Source of the DNA: Burkholderia pyrrocinia
GTDB taxonomy: Bacteria > Pseudomonadota > Gammaproteobacteria > Burkholderiales > Burkholderiaceae
Direction of reading: 5' to 3'
DNA length: 64,000 nt
NCBI RefSeq assembly: GCF_018417535.1
Contig: NZ_CP070978.1
Coordinates: 1,302,001-1,366,000 of the forward strand
Of the stretch, positions 53,637-63,002 are shown in pieces (the stretch's first letter is position 1; every line of letters begins with the position of its first letter). Made by a program: the position numbers and the translations under genes. The notes below the pieces were generated by a model. It made no database searches and was not told the DNA's origin. It saw only the letters and a list, made by a program, of their open reading frames with translations.

Positions 53637-54857
53637 TTACAGAAACGTCTTCAGGTTCACCGCCGGGTCGGCGAGTTTCACCGGATCGGGCACCGCCCCT
53701 GCCGCCATCAGCCGGCGCGATGCGCCGATGTCGCGCCCCAGGTTCGCCGCGGCCACCGCGACGATCTTGCCGTCGTCGCCCAGCCCGAACACCGCAAACG
53801 GCCCGCTCGCCGGATCGCCGCGCACGACGGTCGTGTTTTCGCTGCCGAACAGCCCGAGCATCTGCAGGTTGCAGTCGTACTGATCGGACCACAACCACGG
53901 CAGCTCGGCATAGGTCTCGTCGGCGCCGAGCATGTTCGCGGCCGCGACGGCCGGCTGGTTTTCGGCGACCTGCCACGATTCGATCCGCACGTGACGCCCG
54001 AGCAGCGGATTGAAATGCATCGTCACCTCGCCCGCCGCGAAGATCGCGGGATCGGCCGTGCGGCAGCCCGCGTCGACGCGTATCCCGTTGTCGACATCGA
54101 GCCCGGCCGCCTGTGCAAGTTCGACATTGGGTACGACACCGATGCCGACCACGACGATATCGGCCTGCACGTCGCCGCGATCGGTCTCGACGATCGCACC
54201 GCCGGCCGGCGCACGACGAATCGCACGCGGCAGCGTGGCCATCTGAAACACCACGCCGCGCGCGTCATGCAACTGACGCGCATACGCGCCGACGACTTCC
54301 GGCAACGCGCGCTGCAGCAATCGGGGCGCCGGATCGATCACCGTCACGTCGCAACCGAGCTGGCGCGCCGCAGCCGCGACCTCGAGGCCGATGAAGCCGC
54401 CGCCGAGCACCGCGACGCGGCGGCCCGGCGCAAGTTGCGTGCGCAACGCACGCGCATCGTCAATCGTGCGGACGTAATGCGGCGCGACACCTTCGTCGAT
54501 CGCGCCGCCGAACGTGCGCACCCGCGAACCCGTCGCGAGCACGAGCCGTGCGTACGGCAGCGTCGTGCCGTCGTCGAGCCGCACGCGCTGCGCGCCGCGC
54601 TCGATCGCGTCGACGCGCGCGCCGAGCCGCAGCTCGATGCGCTGCGTGTCGTACCACGCCGCGTCGCGCACGAACGCGCGCTGCTCGCCACCGTCGCTCA
54701 TCAGCGCATCCTTCGACAGCGCGGGCCGGTCGTACGGCAGCTCGCGCTCCGCGCCGATCATCACGATGCGCGCGGCGGCATTGCGTTCGCGCAGCGCTTC
54801 GGCCGTGCGCCGCGCCGCGTGGCCGGCGCCGACGATCACGAACGGATCAGCCGACAT
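53637..54857 (-). CDS. andAa: Anthranilate dioxygenase ferredoxin reductase
   Basis: 406 residues. It has FAD-binding VIVGAGHAARRTAEAL, the NAD-binding AVLGGGFIGLEVAAAA and the second FAD motif AIFAAGEVTMH. These are typical of class IIB/III ring-hydroxylating dioxygenase reductases, which carry electrons from NADH to the Rieske ferredoxin. It overlaps andAb by 11 nt and is the last gene of the and operon. Confidence 0.92.
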   Translation of the reverse strand: MSADPFVIVGAGHAARRTAEALRERNAAARIVMIGAERELPYDRPALSKDALMSDGGEQRAFVRDAAWYDTQRIELRLGARVDAIERGAQRVRLDDGTTLPYARLVLATGSRVRTFGGAIDEGVAPHYVRTIDDARALRTQLAPGRRVAVLGGGFIGLEVAAAARQLGCDVTVIDPAPRLLQRALPEVVGAYARQLHDARGVVFQMATLPRAIRRAPAGGAIVETDRGDVQADIVVVGIGVVPNVELAQAAGLDVDNGIRVDAGCRTADPAIFAAGEVTMHFNPLLGRHVRIESWQVAENQPAVAAANMLGADETYAELPWLWSDQYDCNLQMLGLFGSENTTVVRGDPASGPFAVFGLGDDGKIVAVAAANLGRDIGASRRLMAAGAVPDPVKLADPAVNLKTFL

Positions 54858-55173
54858 TGACTTCCACCTGCCCGTCGACGATGCGGATCGGATAGGTCCG
54901 CACCGGCTCCGTGATCGGCGCGCATTTCGGCGCTCCGGTGCGGATGTCGATCAGCCCCTGGTGCAGCGGGCATTCGACGCAGCCGTCCTCCACATAACCT
55001 TCGGACAGCCGCGCATGGCCGTGCGTGCATAGGTCGTGCATCGCGAACAGTTCGTCGCCGATCCGGAACACCGCGATCGGCTTCTGGCCGGCGACGCGCG
55101 CCGCCGGTTCGTCTTCGGAGAATTCGTCGTAAGCGCCGAGCGGATGCCACTCGGCGAGCGTTGTTTCGGTCAT
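54847..55173 (-). CDS. andAb: Anthranilate dioxygenase Rieske ferredoxin
   Basis: 108 residues. The Rieske [2Fe-2S] ligands are visible as CTHGHARL and CPLHQG (two Cys, two His). It passes electrons from AndAa to the terminal oxygenase. It starts 17 bp after andAd and overlaps andAa. Confidence 0.94.
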   Translation of the reverse strand: MTETTLAEWHPLGAYDEFSEDEPAARVAGQKPIAVFRIGDELFAMHDLCTHGHARLSEGYVEDGCVECPLHQGLIDIRTGAPKCAPITEPVRTYPIRIVDGQVEVNVG

Positions 55174-55190
55174 GTCGGTTCCTTGCTTCG

Positions 55191-55667
55191 TCAGATCGGG
55201 GTCGCGAGCAGCGTCTGCACGCGCGACGTGTCGTAGATCACGCGCTTGGTCTTGTAGCGCAGCCCGTCGGGCGTGCGCACGACCGTGTCGTAGTACTTGC
55301 CGGCCTGGTACACGTTCGACTCGCCGTTGCTGCGCGTCTGCACGACGACGTAGTTGCTCTCGGTGTCGATCTCGCCGTCGCGTTCAGCGACGATCGTCAG
55401 GCCCGACGTCATGTGCCGGTACGTGTGCTCTTCATAGATGTTCGCGTGCCGCAGCGACACCACGCGGTCGCGCAGCATCCGCTGGTTCGTGCAGTGGACG
55501 ATCCCGACCGGCAGCCCGAGATCGGCGTTCTCCTTCGGCACGATTTCGTACGTGCAGTCCTCGGTGAACATTTCCGGCCAGTGTTCGAGCCGGTCGTTGT
55601 CGAGGTGCCCGATATAGCGGTTCTGGAGCATGTAAATCTCGAACCACGTCTTCATGTCTTCCGTCAT
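55191..55667 (-). CDS. andAd: Anthranilate dioxygenase small (beta) subunit
   Basis: 158 residues starting MTEDMKTWFEIYML. It has the cystatin-like fold of aromatic-ring dioxygenase beta subunits: FTEDCTYEIVPKENADLGLP, in shortened form DCTYEIVPKENAD, then SLRHANIYEEHTYRHM and YQAGKYYDTVV. It is structural and forms the alpha3beta3 oxygenase with AndAc, whose stop is 14 bp upstream. Confidence 0.92.
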   Translation of the reverse strand: MTEDMKTWFEIYMLQNRYIGHLDNDRLEHWPEMFTEDCTYEIVPKENADLGLPVGIVHCTNQRMLRDRVVSLRHANIYEEHTYRHMTSGLTIVAERDGEIDTESNYVVVQTRSNGESNVYQAGKYYDTVVRTPDGLRYKTKRVIYDTSRVQTLLATPI

Positions 55668-55681
55668 TTCTCGCTCCCGCT

Positions 55682-56953
55682 TCAATAGCCCATCAGCTTC
55701 TGGTAGCCGACCCAGAACCTGCGGATCAGGCTTTCGGTGATCACCGTGTCCTGCTGGTCCGGATTGCCGCGCGACATCTCGATCACCGACGTCGCATCGC
55801 CGTCGCGCACCGTGCCGCGCTGCACGAGCTCGGTCGCCTCCGTGTCCTCCATCGAGATATAGCCGGCCGGCCCGACGAGGTTCGCCTGCTTGATGCGCAG
55901 CGCGCGCAGCTCGGGCGTATCGTCCGCGTAGCCGAAGAAGTGGAAGATCAGCTCGAAGTTGTCGGGGCCCTTCGGCAGGATCTGTCGCGCGACCAGCGTG
56001 TTGTGGATCTGCTGGATCACGAGCTGCGGGAAGATCGGCTGGATATGGTTCGTGCAGTCCTCGTCGTATTCCGACACGAGATCGAGGATCGATTCGTCTT
56101 CGAGGTGGAAACCTTCGTCGAACGAGCGGATGTTCTGCTGCTTGTACGCGGCCGACGTGTCGTCGTTCGTCTTCGTCACCGTGATGATGCTGTGCAGCCC
56201 GTGGTTCGCGTCCGGAATCGAGCGCGCCTTCATCCCGACACGGAAGATGTTGAAGGTCGTATGGAACAGGTGCAGCATGCTCGCGTGATACGGGTCCTTC
56301 ACGTTCTCCATGTACAGCTTCCAGTTCGACTTCGAATACTGGCGCGTGCAGCCGAGATACTCGATCGGCTTGTGGAAGATCCGGTCGATCCACGGGCGCA
56401 TCTGCTCGCCGAGATAGTCGGGCAGCGGCATCACGTCGTCGCTGAAGGTCGCGAACACGAGCCCGCGATAGCTTTCGACGCGCAGCTTGCGCAGCCCGTG
56501 CTGCTTCGGATCGAAGTCGGCCGGCATCCCGGTCATCCCCTTCTGTCCGCGCCGGAACGGCACGCCGAGCAGGTTGCCCGTGTTGTCGAAGCTCCACTGG
56601 TGATAGACGCACGTGTGCGAGCTCGCGTTGCCGCGCGACTTGCGGCACACCTGCGCGCCGCGGTGCGCGCAGCGGTTCACCCACGCGGCGAGCGTGCCGT
56701 CCTCGGCGCGCGTGACGACGACCGGCGTGTCGCCGACGAACGTGCTCTTGAAGTCGCCGGCGTTCGGGATTTCCGCTTCCAGCGCGACGAAGTTCCACGT
56801 CGGCCCGCGGAAGATGCGTTCCTGCTCGCGCTCGTAGACGGCCTGCGAGCTGAACACCTTGTACGGCACGCGCGAGCCGTCGTCGTGCGGAAAGCTCACG
56901 TCGGACGCGTCGCCGCGCGCGGCGAACACGACGGGCGATTCTGTCTGCTCCAT
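55682..56953 (-). CDS. andAc: Anthranilate dioxygenase large (alpha) subunit
   Basis: 423 residues from the ATG at 56953, with AAGGAG upstream. The N-terminal Rieske centre has CAHRG and CVYHQW. The mononuclear iron site has ENVKDPYHASMLHLFH (two His), with the bridging Asp and a C-terminal Asp/Glu ligand region. Together with the other three components and the andR neighbour this matches the three-component AndA system of B. cepacia, which converts anthranilate to catechol with release of CO2 and NH3. Substrate specificity is inferred from gene order and the adjacent cat genes. Confidence 0.9.
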   Translation of the reverse strand: MEQTESPVVFAARGDASDVSFPHDDGSRVPYKVFSSQAVYEREQERIFRGPTWNFVALEAEIPNAGDFKSTFVGDTPVVVTRAEDGTLAAWVNRCAHRGAQVCRKSRGNASSHTCVYHQWSFDNTGNLLGVPFRRGQKGMTGMPADFDPKQHGLRKLRVESYRGLVFATFSDDVMPLPDYLGEQMRPWIDRIFHKPIEYLGCTRQYSKSNWKLYMENVKDPYHASMLHLFHTTFNIFRVGMKARSIPDANHGLHSIITVTKTNDDTSAAYKQQNIRSFDEGFHLEDESILDLVSEYDEDCTNHIQPIFPQLVIQQIHNTLVARQILPKGPDNFELIFHFFGYADDTPELRALRIKQANLVGPAGYISMEDTEATELVQRGTVRDGDATSVIEMSRGNPDQQDTVITESLIRRFWVGYQKLMGY

Positions 56954-57083
56954 GTCGGACTCCTTGTTGATCCGTTGCATTAATAAGATGGAGTCCATTT
57001 TTGAAAAGCTAATATTCGCCGTCTATCCGGAAAGTGCGATTGCGGCGGCGCAGTATCCACTTTCGGCGGATTTATGAGCTAGC
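56954..57083. promoter_or_regulatory. Divergent andA/andR control region
   Basis: 130 bp between andAc and the divergent AraC-type gene. An inverted pair GAAAGTG (57030-57036) and CACTTTC (57058-57064) may be part of the regulator's site. An AT-rich block at 56985-57025 lies close to the andAc start and could hold its -10 region. Confidence 0.45.
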
Positions 57084-58124
57084 ATGACGACACACGCGAC
57101 GCGGCACTTGATCGAGACCCATTCGTCGGATCGAAGCGCGCCGTCCACAATTAGGCTGATGCCCATGTCCCCAACGTCGTTCGAGCCGCTCGCGCTGCGC
57201 GCGCACCGGTTGTTCGAATCCCGCGATCTCGACGAGACGCGCGAGCGGATCTCGCGCGTGATGCAGCCGCACGCGCTGCTGCCGAACGGCCGCGTGCACG
57301 GAGCATCGCACATGGATTTCGTCAGGCTCGGCGGGCTCGGGATCGGCACGATCGCGTTCGGCGACGCGATGCGCGTGCAGGTCGACGCGGTCGACGGCTA
57401 TTACCTGCTGATGTTCTGCCTGTCCGGCCAGGCCGAGGTGCGCGCGATGGGGCGGCAGCTCGGCGTCGACGGCCAGACCGGCGTGCTGTGCGCACCCGGC
57501 GAGCCCTTCGACGCGGTGCTGTCCGCCGATTGCGAGCAGTTCGTGCTGCGCATCGACGCGGCGACCGTCGGCTCGCTGACCGGCGACCCGCGCGCGACGC
57601 TCGACCCCGTGCTGCACATCAGCGATGCCGCGCTCGCCGCGTGGCGCCAGCAACTGATGCTCGTTGCGCGTTCGCCCGAACTGCTCGAATGCGCGAACGC
57701 GAACCCGCGCGTCGCGTCGCAGCTCGAGCATCTGCTGATCGACCTGCTGATCGAAGGCCATCCGCCATCCGTGCTGCGCGCGTCGCACCGCGACCCGGCG
57801 CCGGGCTTCGTGCGGCGCGCGCAGGAGTTCGTGAACGCGCACTACGCGCAGCCGCTGCAGCTCGCCGATATCGTGCGCGCCGCCAACGTGCCGGAACGAA
57901 CGCTGCGCGACGCCTTCCTGCAATTCCGCGGGATGAGCCCGATGCAGTACCTGCGCGCGACGCGGCTCGACCATGCGCGCGAGCTGCTGCGCGGCGCGGC
58001 GTTCCCGCAGCGGATCGCCGATGTCGCGCTCGACTGCGGGTTCACGCACCTTGGCCGGTTCGCGATCGCGTATCGGGAAAAGTTTGGCGAGTCGCCATCG
58101 GAGACGCTCGACGGGAAGCGTTAG
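57084..58124 (+). CDS. andR: AraC/XylS-family regulator of anthranilate degradation
   Basis: 346 residues from ATG 57084; starts at 57159 or 57165 (321 or 319 residues) fit the family length better. An N-terminal cupin-like effector domain is followed by the AraC double helix-turn-helix: [40 protein letters not shown] and [25 protein letters not shown] in shortened form [13 protein letters not shown]. Divergent placement next to andAc matches AndR, which activates andA in response to anthranilate. The effector is inferred. Confidence 0.87.
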   Translation: MTTHATRHLIETHSSDRSAPSTIRLMPMSPTSFEPLALRAHRLFESRDLDETRERISRVMQPHALLPNGRVHGASHMDFVRLGGLGIGTIAFGDAMRVQVDAVDGYYLLMFCLSGQAEVRAMGRQLGVDGQTGVLCAPGEPFDAVLSADCEQFVLRIDAATVGSLTGDPRATLDPVLHISDAALAAWRQQLMLVARSPELLECANANPRVASQLEHLLIDLLIEGHPPSVLRASHRDPAPGFVRRAQEFVNAHYAQPLQLADIVRAANVPERTLRDAFLQFRGMSPMQYLRATRLDHARELLRGAAFPQRIADVALDCGFTHLGRFAIAYREKFGESPSETLDGKR

Positions 58125-58267
58125 CGACGAGTACGCTGGTGCGCCCGGCGGCTTGCCGGCCGGTGGCGGCCTTGCACGGTGCGGTATGACATTGCGCCGC
58201 CCTTTCCGCATTCGCTGGCGCACGCCAAAACGACCGTTAGTTGCGATTCATAAAGCAACGACGATCG

Positions 58268-59161
58268 TTACACCGCCCCCGGCACGATCATCTCCCGCGC
58301 AATCGCACAGAACGCGGTCGTCACGGCACTTTCGCCGTGCAGCCGGCGGCTCATGATGATCGGCGACGTCGCGGCCGGTTCCGGCAGCCGCCGGTAGACG
58401 ACACCCCTCACGCGCACGCCCTCCACGCTCTCCGGCACCAGCGACACGCCGACCTGCGCGGCGACGAGCCCGAGCGCCGTCTGCAATTCGCGCACCTCAT
58501 GGACGGCTGCCGGCACCAGCCCGCCGTCGCGCAATGCGGAGAGCTGCTGATCGGCGAAGCTCGGCCGCGGCGTGCTCGGATAGACGATCATCGTCTCGTT
58601 CGCAATATCCGCGAGCGCGAGCGGCCGCTCGGGATCGGCGAGCGGATGCCCGACCGGCAGCGCCGCGATCAGCTTTTCCTCGATCAGCGCCTCGCGCACG
58701 AGTTGGTCGTCGTCGAAACGCAGGCGGCCGAATCCCACGTCGATCCGCCCGCCCTTCAGCGCACCGAGCTGTTCGAGCGTGAACATTTCGATCAGCGACA
58801 GCTCGACATCCGGATGCGCCTCGCGAAACGCACGGATCACGTCCGGCAGCGCGCCGTACAGCGTCGACGGCACGAAGCCGATCACGATCCGCTCCGACAG
58901 TTGCGCGAGCCGCCGCGTCAGCGGGCCGAGCTCGTCGGCCTGCTCGACGACGCGCTTCGCCTGCGCATAGAACACGCGCCCCGCATCCGTCAGCTTCAGC
59001 GGCCGCGCGCCGCGCTCGAACAGCGGCAACCCGATCTCGTCCTCGATCGCCTGGAGCTGGCGACTCAGCGGCGGCTGCGTCATGTGCAGCCGCTCGGCCG
59101 CCCGCGTGATGTTCATTTCCTCGGCGACGGCGATGAAGTAGCGGAGCTGACGCAATTCCAT
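58268..59161 (-). CDS. catR: LysR-family activator of catechol degradation
   Basis: 297 residues from the ATG at 59161. The N-terminal helix-turn-helix has MELRQLRYFIAVAEEMNITR and RLHMTQPPLSRQLQAIEDEI in CatR/BenM style. The C-terminal domain binds the inducer, cis,cis-muconate in this family. It diverges from catB, and its likely site lies between them. Between this gene and andR (58125-58267) nothing is seen. Confidence 0.92.
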   Translation of the reverse strand: MELRQLRYFIAVAEEMNITRAAERLHMTQPPLSRQLQAIEDEIGLPLFERGARPLKLTDAGRVFYAQAKRVVEQADELGPLTRRLAQLSERIVIGFVPSTLYGALPDVIRAFREAHPDVELSLIEMFTLEQLGALKGGRIDVGFGRLRFDDDQLVREALIEEKLIAALPVGHPLADPERPLALADIANETMIVYPSTPRPSFADQQLSALRDGGLVPAAVHEVRELQTALGLVAAQVGVSLVPESVEGVRVRGVVYRRLPEPAATSPIIMSRRLHGESAVTTAFCAIAREMIVPGAV

Positions 59162-59164
59162 TTC

Positions 59165-59179
59165 ATGCCTCAAAGGTAT
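59165..59179. promoter_or_regulatory. CatR/CatM-type binding site in the catR-catB gap
   Basis: ATGC-N7-GTAT (59165-59179) matches the BenM/CatM consensus ATAC-N7-GTAT with one mismatch. It lies next to the catR start, 74 bp upstream of catB, where LysR-type activators of divergent genes bind. Confidence 0.6.
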
Positions 59180-59252
59180 GGAAGTAGTCGGAAAGAGTGT
59201 TGGACGACGCGGGGCGGGAATTCCTACCATGTGCACCAACAGGAGGAATCGC

Positions 59253-60386
59253 ATGATAGCAACTGCCGCCACCATCGAACGCATCGAGACGCTGCTCATC
59301 GACGTGCCGACGATCCGGCCCCACAAATTGTCGGTCGCCACGATGAATTGCCAGACCCTCGTACTGGTCCGAGTTCGATGCACGGACGGTATCGAAGGCG
59401 TCGGCGAGGCGACGACCATCGGCGGTCTCGCGTACGGCGAGGAGAGCCCCGAAAGCATCAAGGTCAACATCGACACCTACTTCGCGCCGCTGCTGCAGGG
59501 CATGGACGCGACGCGCCCGGGCGCCGCGATGGCGCGGGCGCGCAAGCTGTTCCAGGGCAACCGCTTCGCGAAGTGCGCGATCGAGACCGCGCTGTTCGAC
59601 GCGCAGGCGCAGCGTCTCGGCGTGCCGCTGTCCGAGCTGTTCGGCGGCCGCCGGACCGATGCGGTGGACGTCGCATGGACGCTCGCGAGCGGCGACACGC
59701 AGCGCGACATCGCGGAAGCCGAGGCGATGCTCGAAGCACGCCGCCATCGTGCATTCAAGCTGAAGATCGGCTCGAACGCGGTCGCCGACGACGTCGCACA
59801 CGTGATCGCGATCAAGCGCGCGCTCGGCGAGCGCGGCGACGTACGTATCGACGTGAACCAGGCGTGGAGCGAAACCGACGCGATCTGGGCCGGCGCGCGG
59901 CTCGCGGAAGCCGGCGTGAGCCTGGTCGAGCAGCCGATCGCCGCGACCAACCGCGCGGGGCTGAAACGCCTCACGCAGCTCGCGCAGGTTCCGATCATGG
60001 CCGACGAGGCGCTGCACGGCCCCGTCGATGCGTTCGCGCTCGCGCAGGATCGCGCGGCCGACGTGTTCGCGGTGAAGATTGCGCAATCGGGCGGCCTGCA
60101 GGGCGCGGCGAGCGTCGCGTCGATCGCGGCGGCGGCCGGCATCGAACTGTACGGCGGCACGATGCTCGAGGGTGCGGCCGGCACGATGGCGTCCGCGCAA
60201 TTGTTCAGCACGTTCGACTCGCTGAAATGGGGCACCGAGCTGTTCGGCCCGCTGCTGCTCACCGAGGAAATCCTCGTCGAGCCGCTGCGCTACCAGGATT
60301 TCAAGCTGCACCTGCCGGCGACGCCCGGCCTCGGCATCACCTTCGACTGGGCCCGCATCGAACGGATGCGACGCGACGCCCGCTGA
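59253..60386 (+). CDS. catB: Muconate cycloisomerase
   Basis: 377 residues from ATG 59253, with AGGAGGAAT upstream. The enolase-superfamily motifs are FKLKIGS (catalytic Lys pair), DVNQAWSE (metal Asp), VEQPIAATN (metal Glu) and MADEALHGP (metal Asp), with the C-terminal lysine in VFAVKIAQSGG. It converts cis,cis-muconate to muconolactone. It heads the catBAC operon and catA follows after 32 bp. Confidence 0.95.
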   Translation: MIATAATIERIETLLIDVPTIRPHKLSVATMNCQTLVLVRVRCTDGIEGVGEATTIGGLAYGEESPESIKVNIDTYFAPLLQGMDATRPGAAMARARKLFQGNRFAKCAIETALFDAQAQRLGVPLSELFGGRRTDAVDVAWTLASGDTQRDIAEAEAMLEARRHRAFKLKIGSNAVADDVAHVIAIKRALGERGDVRIDVNQAWSETDAIWAGARLAEAGVSLVEQPIAATNRAGLKRLTQLAQVPIMADEALHGPVDAFALAQDRAADVFAVKIAQSGGLQGAASVASIAAAAGIELYGGTMLEGAAGTMASAQLFSTFDSLKWGTELFGPLLLTEEILVEPLRYQDFKLHLPATPGLGITFDWARIERMRRDAR

Positions 60387-60418
60387 TCCCCACACGACAA
60401 CCGAAACCGGAGACACAG

Positions 60419-61321
60419 ATGAACAAGCAAGCCATCGACGCACTGCTGAAGACCTTCGACGACGCCGCCGAGAAGCCCGGCAACCCGCGCGTGCGCGCGA
60501 TCGTCAACCGGATCGTGAAGGACATCTGCTACACGATCGAGGACTTCGACGTGCAGCCGAGCGAGTTCTGGACGGCCCTCAACTACCTGAACGAAGCCGG
60601 CCGCGAATTCGGGCTGATCGCCGCGGGCCTCGGCCTCGAGCGCTTCCTCGACGTGCGGATGGACGAGGCCGAGGAGAAGGCAGGCATCCAGGGTGGCACG
60701 CCGCGCACGATCGAAGGGCCGCTGTATGTCGCCGGCGCACCGGAATCGGCCGGCCATGCGCGCCTCGACGACGGCACCGATCCGGGCCAGACGCTCATCA
60801 TGCGCGGCCAGGTGCTCGGCAACGACGGCGCGCCGGTCGCGAATGCGCTGGTCGAGGTGTGGCACGCGAACCATCTGGGCAACTACTCGTATTTCGATCA
60901 ATCGCAGCCCGCGTTCAACCTGCGCCGCTCGATCCGCACCGATGCCGAAGGCCGCTACAGCTTCCGCAGCGTGCTGCCGGTCGGCTACAGCGTGCCGCCG
61001 GGCAGCAAGACCGAGCAGTTGCTCGACCAGCTCGGCCGCCACGGCCATCGTCCGGCGCACATTCACTTCTTCGTTTCGGCGGACGGTTATCGTAAGCTGA
61101 CGACGCAGATCAACATCGAAGGCGATCCGCATATCTGGGACGACTTCGCTTTCGCGACGCGCGAAGGGCTGATCCCGAAGATCAAGCAGGCCGAAGGCGC
61201 GGAAGGCAAGCCGTACGGTGTCGACGGACAGTTCGCGCTGATCGACTTCGATTTTTCGCTGCTCAAGGAAAAGCAGGACGTGCCGGCAAGCGAAGTCGAG
61301 CGGGCACGCGCGCAGGCCTGA
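60419..61321 (+). CDS. catA: Catechol 1,2-dioxygenase
   Basis: 300 residues. The intradiol dioxygenase ligands are visible: Tyr in GPLYVAGAP, Tyr in GRYSFRSVLP and two His in HRPAHIHFFVSADGYRKL. An N-terminal helical linker domain forms the dimer contact. It cleaves catechol between its hydroxyls to cis,cis-muconate, the substrate of CatB. The gene starts 32 bp after catB and 43 bp before catC. Confidence 0.96.
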   Translation: MNKQAIDALLKTFDDAAEKPGNPRVRAIVNRIVKDICYTIEDFDVQPSEFWTALNYLNEAGREFGLIAAGLGLERFLDVRMDEAEEKAGIQGGTPRTIEGPLYVAGAPESAGHARLDDGTDPGQTLIMRGQVLGNDGAPVANALVEVWHANHLGNYSYFDQSQPAFNLRRSIRTDAEGRYSFRSVLPVGYSVPPGSKTEQLLDQLGRHGHRPAHIHFFVSADGYRKLTTQINIEGDPHIWDDFAFATREGLIPKIKQAEGAEGKPYGVDGQFALIDFDFSLLKEKQDVPASEVERARAQA

Positions 61322-61364
61322 GCGGCCTTCCCGCTCGACGAACCGATAACGCAAGGAGTGCAGG

Positions 61365-61655
61365 ATGCTGTTTCATGTGGAAATGACCGTCCGCCTGCCG
61401 GTGGACATGGATCCGGTCAAGGCGGCAACGCTGAAGGCGGAAGAAAAGGCGATGTGCCAGCGGCTGATGAACGAAGGGATCTGGCGGCATCTGTGGCGGA
61501 TCGCCGGGCGCTATGCGAACGTCAGCATTTTCGATGTCGAGAGCGTACAGCAACTGCATGACCTGCTGAGCCAGCTGCCGTTGTTTCCGTATATGGAGAT
61601 GGAAGTGCGGGCGCTGTGCCGGCATCCGTCTTCGGTTCGGGAAGACGATCGCTAA
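61365..61655 (+). CDS. catC: Muconolactone delta-isomerase
   Basis: 96 residues, the usual size. It begins MLFHVEMTVRLPVDMDP, then has LMNEGIWRHLWRIAGRYANV and a conserved QQLHDLLSQLPLFPYM segment. It converts muconolactone to beta-ketoadipate enol-lactone. It is the last gene of catBAC, followed by a terminator. Confidence 0.96.
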   Translation: MLFHVEMTVRLPVDMDPVKAATLKAEEKAMCQRLMNEGIWRHLWRIAGRYANVSIFDVESVQQLHDLLSQLPLFPYMEMEVRALCRHPSSVREDDR

Positions 61656-61704
61656 GCGAGCGGCCGGCAAGGCTGCGGCCACGCGGCCTCGGCCACAAAC
61701 CACG

Positions 61705-61740
61705 CGGGCGACCTGCGATTGCATCGCGGGTCGCCCGTTT
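61705..61740 (+). terminator. Terminator after catC
   Basis: CGGGCGACC (61705-61713) pairs with GGTCGCCCG (61729-61737), and an inner GCGAT/ATCGC stem extends it. TTT follows. It lies 50 bp after the catC stop. Confidence 0.8.
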
Positions 61741-61814
61741 CACGTCGTCATCCGCAGCAGTGGATCATGTCGCCGCACACGCGCGCGGCCGGCCGTTGCC
61801 CGAGGTCGGGCCGG

Positions 61815-63002
61815 TTACTTCTGCGCATCCATCTTGTCGGCCACTTCGTCGCCGTACACCTTCGCGATGCGTCGTGCGACGATCGCCTGCATCAACGTCT
61901 TGTCGAAATCGTCGGCGGTCTTCCAGCCGCTGCCATCCTTGACGAACGTGAAATCGCCCTTCAACTGCAGCATCGACGGCGCGCCGATCGCGCCGAGCAG
62001 CCTGTCGCGATAGTCAATCAGCAGCGGACACGACACATGGTCGCCGTCGACCTGCTTGCAATCGGCGGCCGGCATGACACCCAGTACGCTGCTCGTCAGC
62101 GTCGCCGGTTCGTCGTCGCCCGGCAGCGGCTTGCCGTAGCTCGGCGAGCGTTCCGACACATTCTTGTCGAGTTGTGCGACGCCCGCCATGAAGGTCGTGC
62201 TGATGACATCGCGCCCGAGCGGCGCGCCGAGTTTCGGATTGAGGCCTTGTGCGCTATAGCGGGCCGTCACGTATTCCGACGGGAACGTCTGCACGACGAA
62301 GGTGCTCTTGTCCTTGTCGTCGTGCCGGACCACATAGCCGAGCGTCGTGTGCTCGTCGGCGACACTCAGGTCTGCCAGGCAGCCGCGCGAGTGATTGGCC
62401 TCGTCGTAGCCGATTTCCCGGTGGTTGCCGACGCGCGGATAGGTTTTGCTGCCCTGGTCGAGCATCTGCATCGGGTTCTTGCGCATCATGTCCATGCGCG
62501 CGTCGAACATCAACGCGTTCAGCGTCTTGACCGTGCTCGATGCGCTGCACGCGGGCGTCGACGCGGGCCACAACAGATACGCACCAACGGCCAGCGCGGC
62601 AGCCAGGCCGCCGATGCCGATCAGCGCCTGTTTCTTCTTCTGCTCGCGCTGGATCGATGCGACCGTTTCGTTGAGACGCTGCTCGAAGCGAGGCGGATCG
62701 ATCTCCTCCAGCATTTTCATCAGGATGAGTTTCGCGCGAACGTCCGCGAAATTACCGTCCAGCAGTTCCTGCGTCGCCTTCGCCTCGGCCTCCGATGTCG
62801 TGTAGCCCTCGGCGATCAGCCAGTCGAGCAGCGCGCGCGCGGAATCGGTATCGGGAAGCTCGGCCGGTGCGTCCTTCCGACGCTGCGTGACGCGCCCCGC
62901 CTGTTCCTCGGTGAGATAACCGCCGGCTTCGAGTGCCATCAGCAGGCTGGCGCGATCGTCGTGTTCGGTCGATTCCGTGGGGCCCGCTTGTTCGAAAGAC
63001 AT
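61815..63002 (-). CDS. Membrane-anchored protein of unknown function beside T6SS genes
   Basis: 395 residues from the ATG at 63002, with GGAGAA upstream. An N-terminal cytoplasmic region (residues 1-120) has two helical repeats of similar pattern, around LLMALEAGGYLTEEQAGRV and LLDWLIAEGYTTSEAEAKA. One membrane segment lies at about 126-145 (ALIGIGGLAAALAVGAYLLW). A periplasmic domain of about 250 residues with four cysteines (CSAS, GCLAD, DCKQ, SCPL) follows. I do not recognise the family. It lies 211 bp downstream of tssJ in the same direction, so a type VI-associated role is possible but unproven. Confidence 0.7.
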   Translation of the reverse strand: MSFEQAGPTESTEHDDRASLLMALEAGGYLTEEQAGRVTQRRKDAPAELPDTDSARALLDWLIAEGYTTSEAEAKATQELLDGNFADVRAKLILMKMLEEIDPPRFEQRLNETVASIQREQKKKQALIGIGGLAAALAVGAYLLWPASTPACSASSTVKTLNALMFDARMDMMRKNPMQMLDQGSKTYPRVGNHREIGYDEANHSRGCLADLSVADEHTTLGYVVRHDDKDKSTFVVQTFPSEYVTARYSAQGLNPKLGAPLGRDVISTTFMAGVAQLDKNVSERSPSYGKPLPGDDEPATLTSSVLGVMPAADCKQVDGDHVSCPLLIDYRDRLLGAIGAPSMLQLKGDFTFVKDGSGWKTADDFDKTLMQAIVARRIAKVYGDEVADKMDAQK

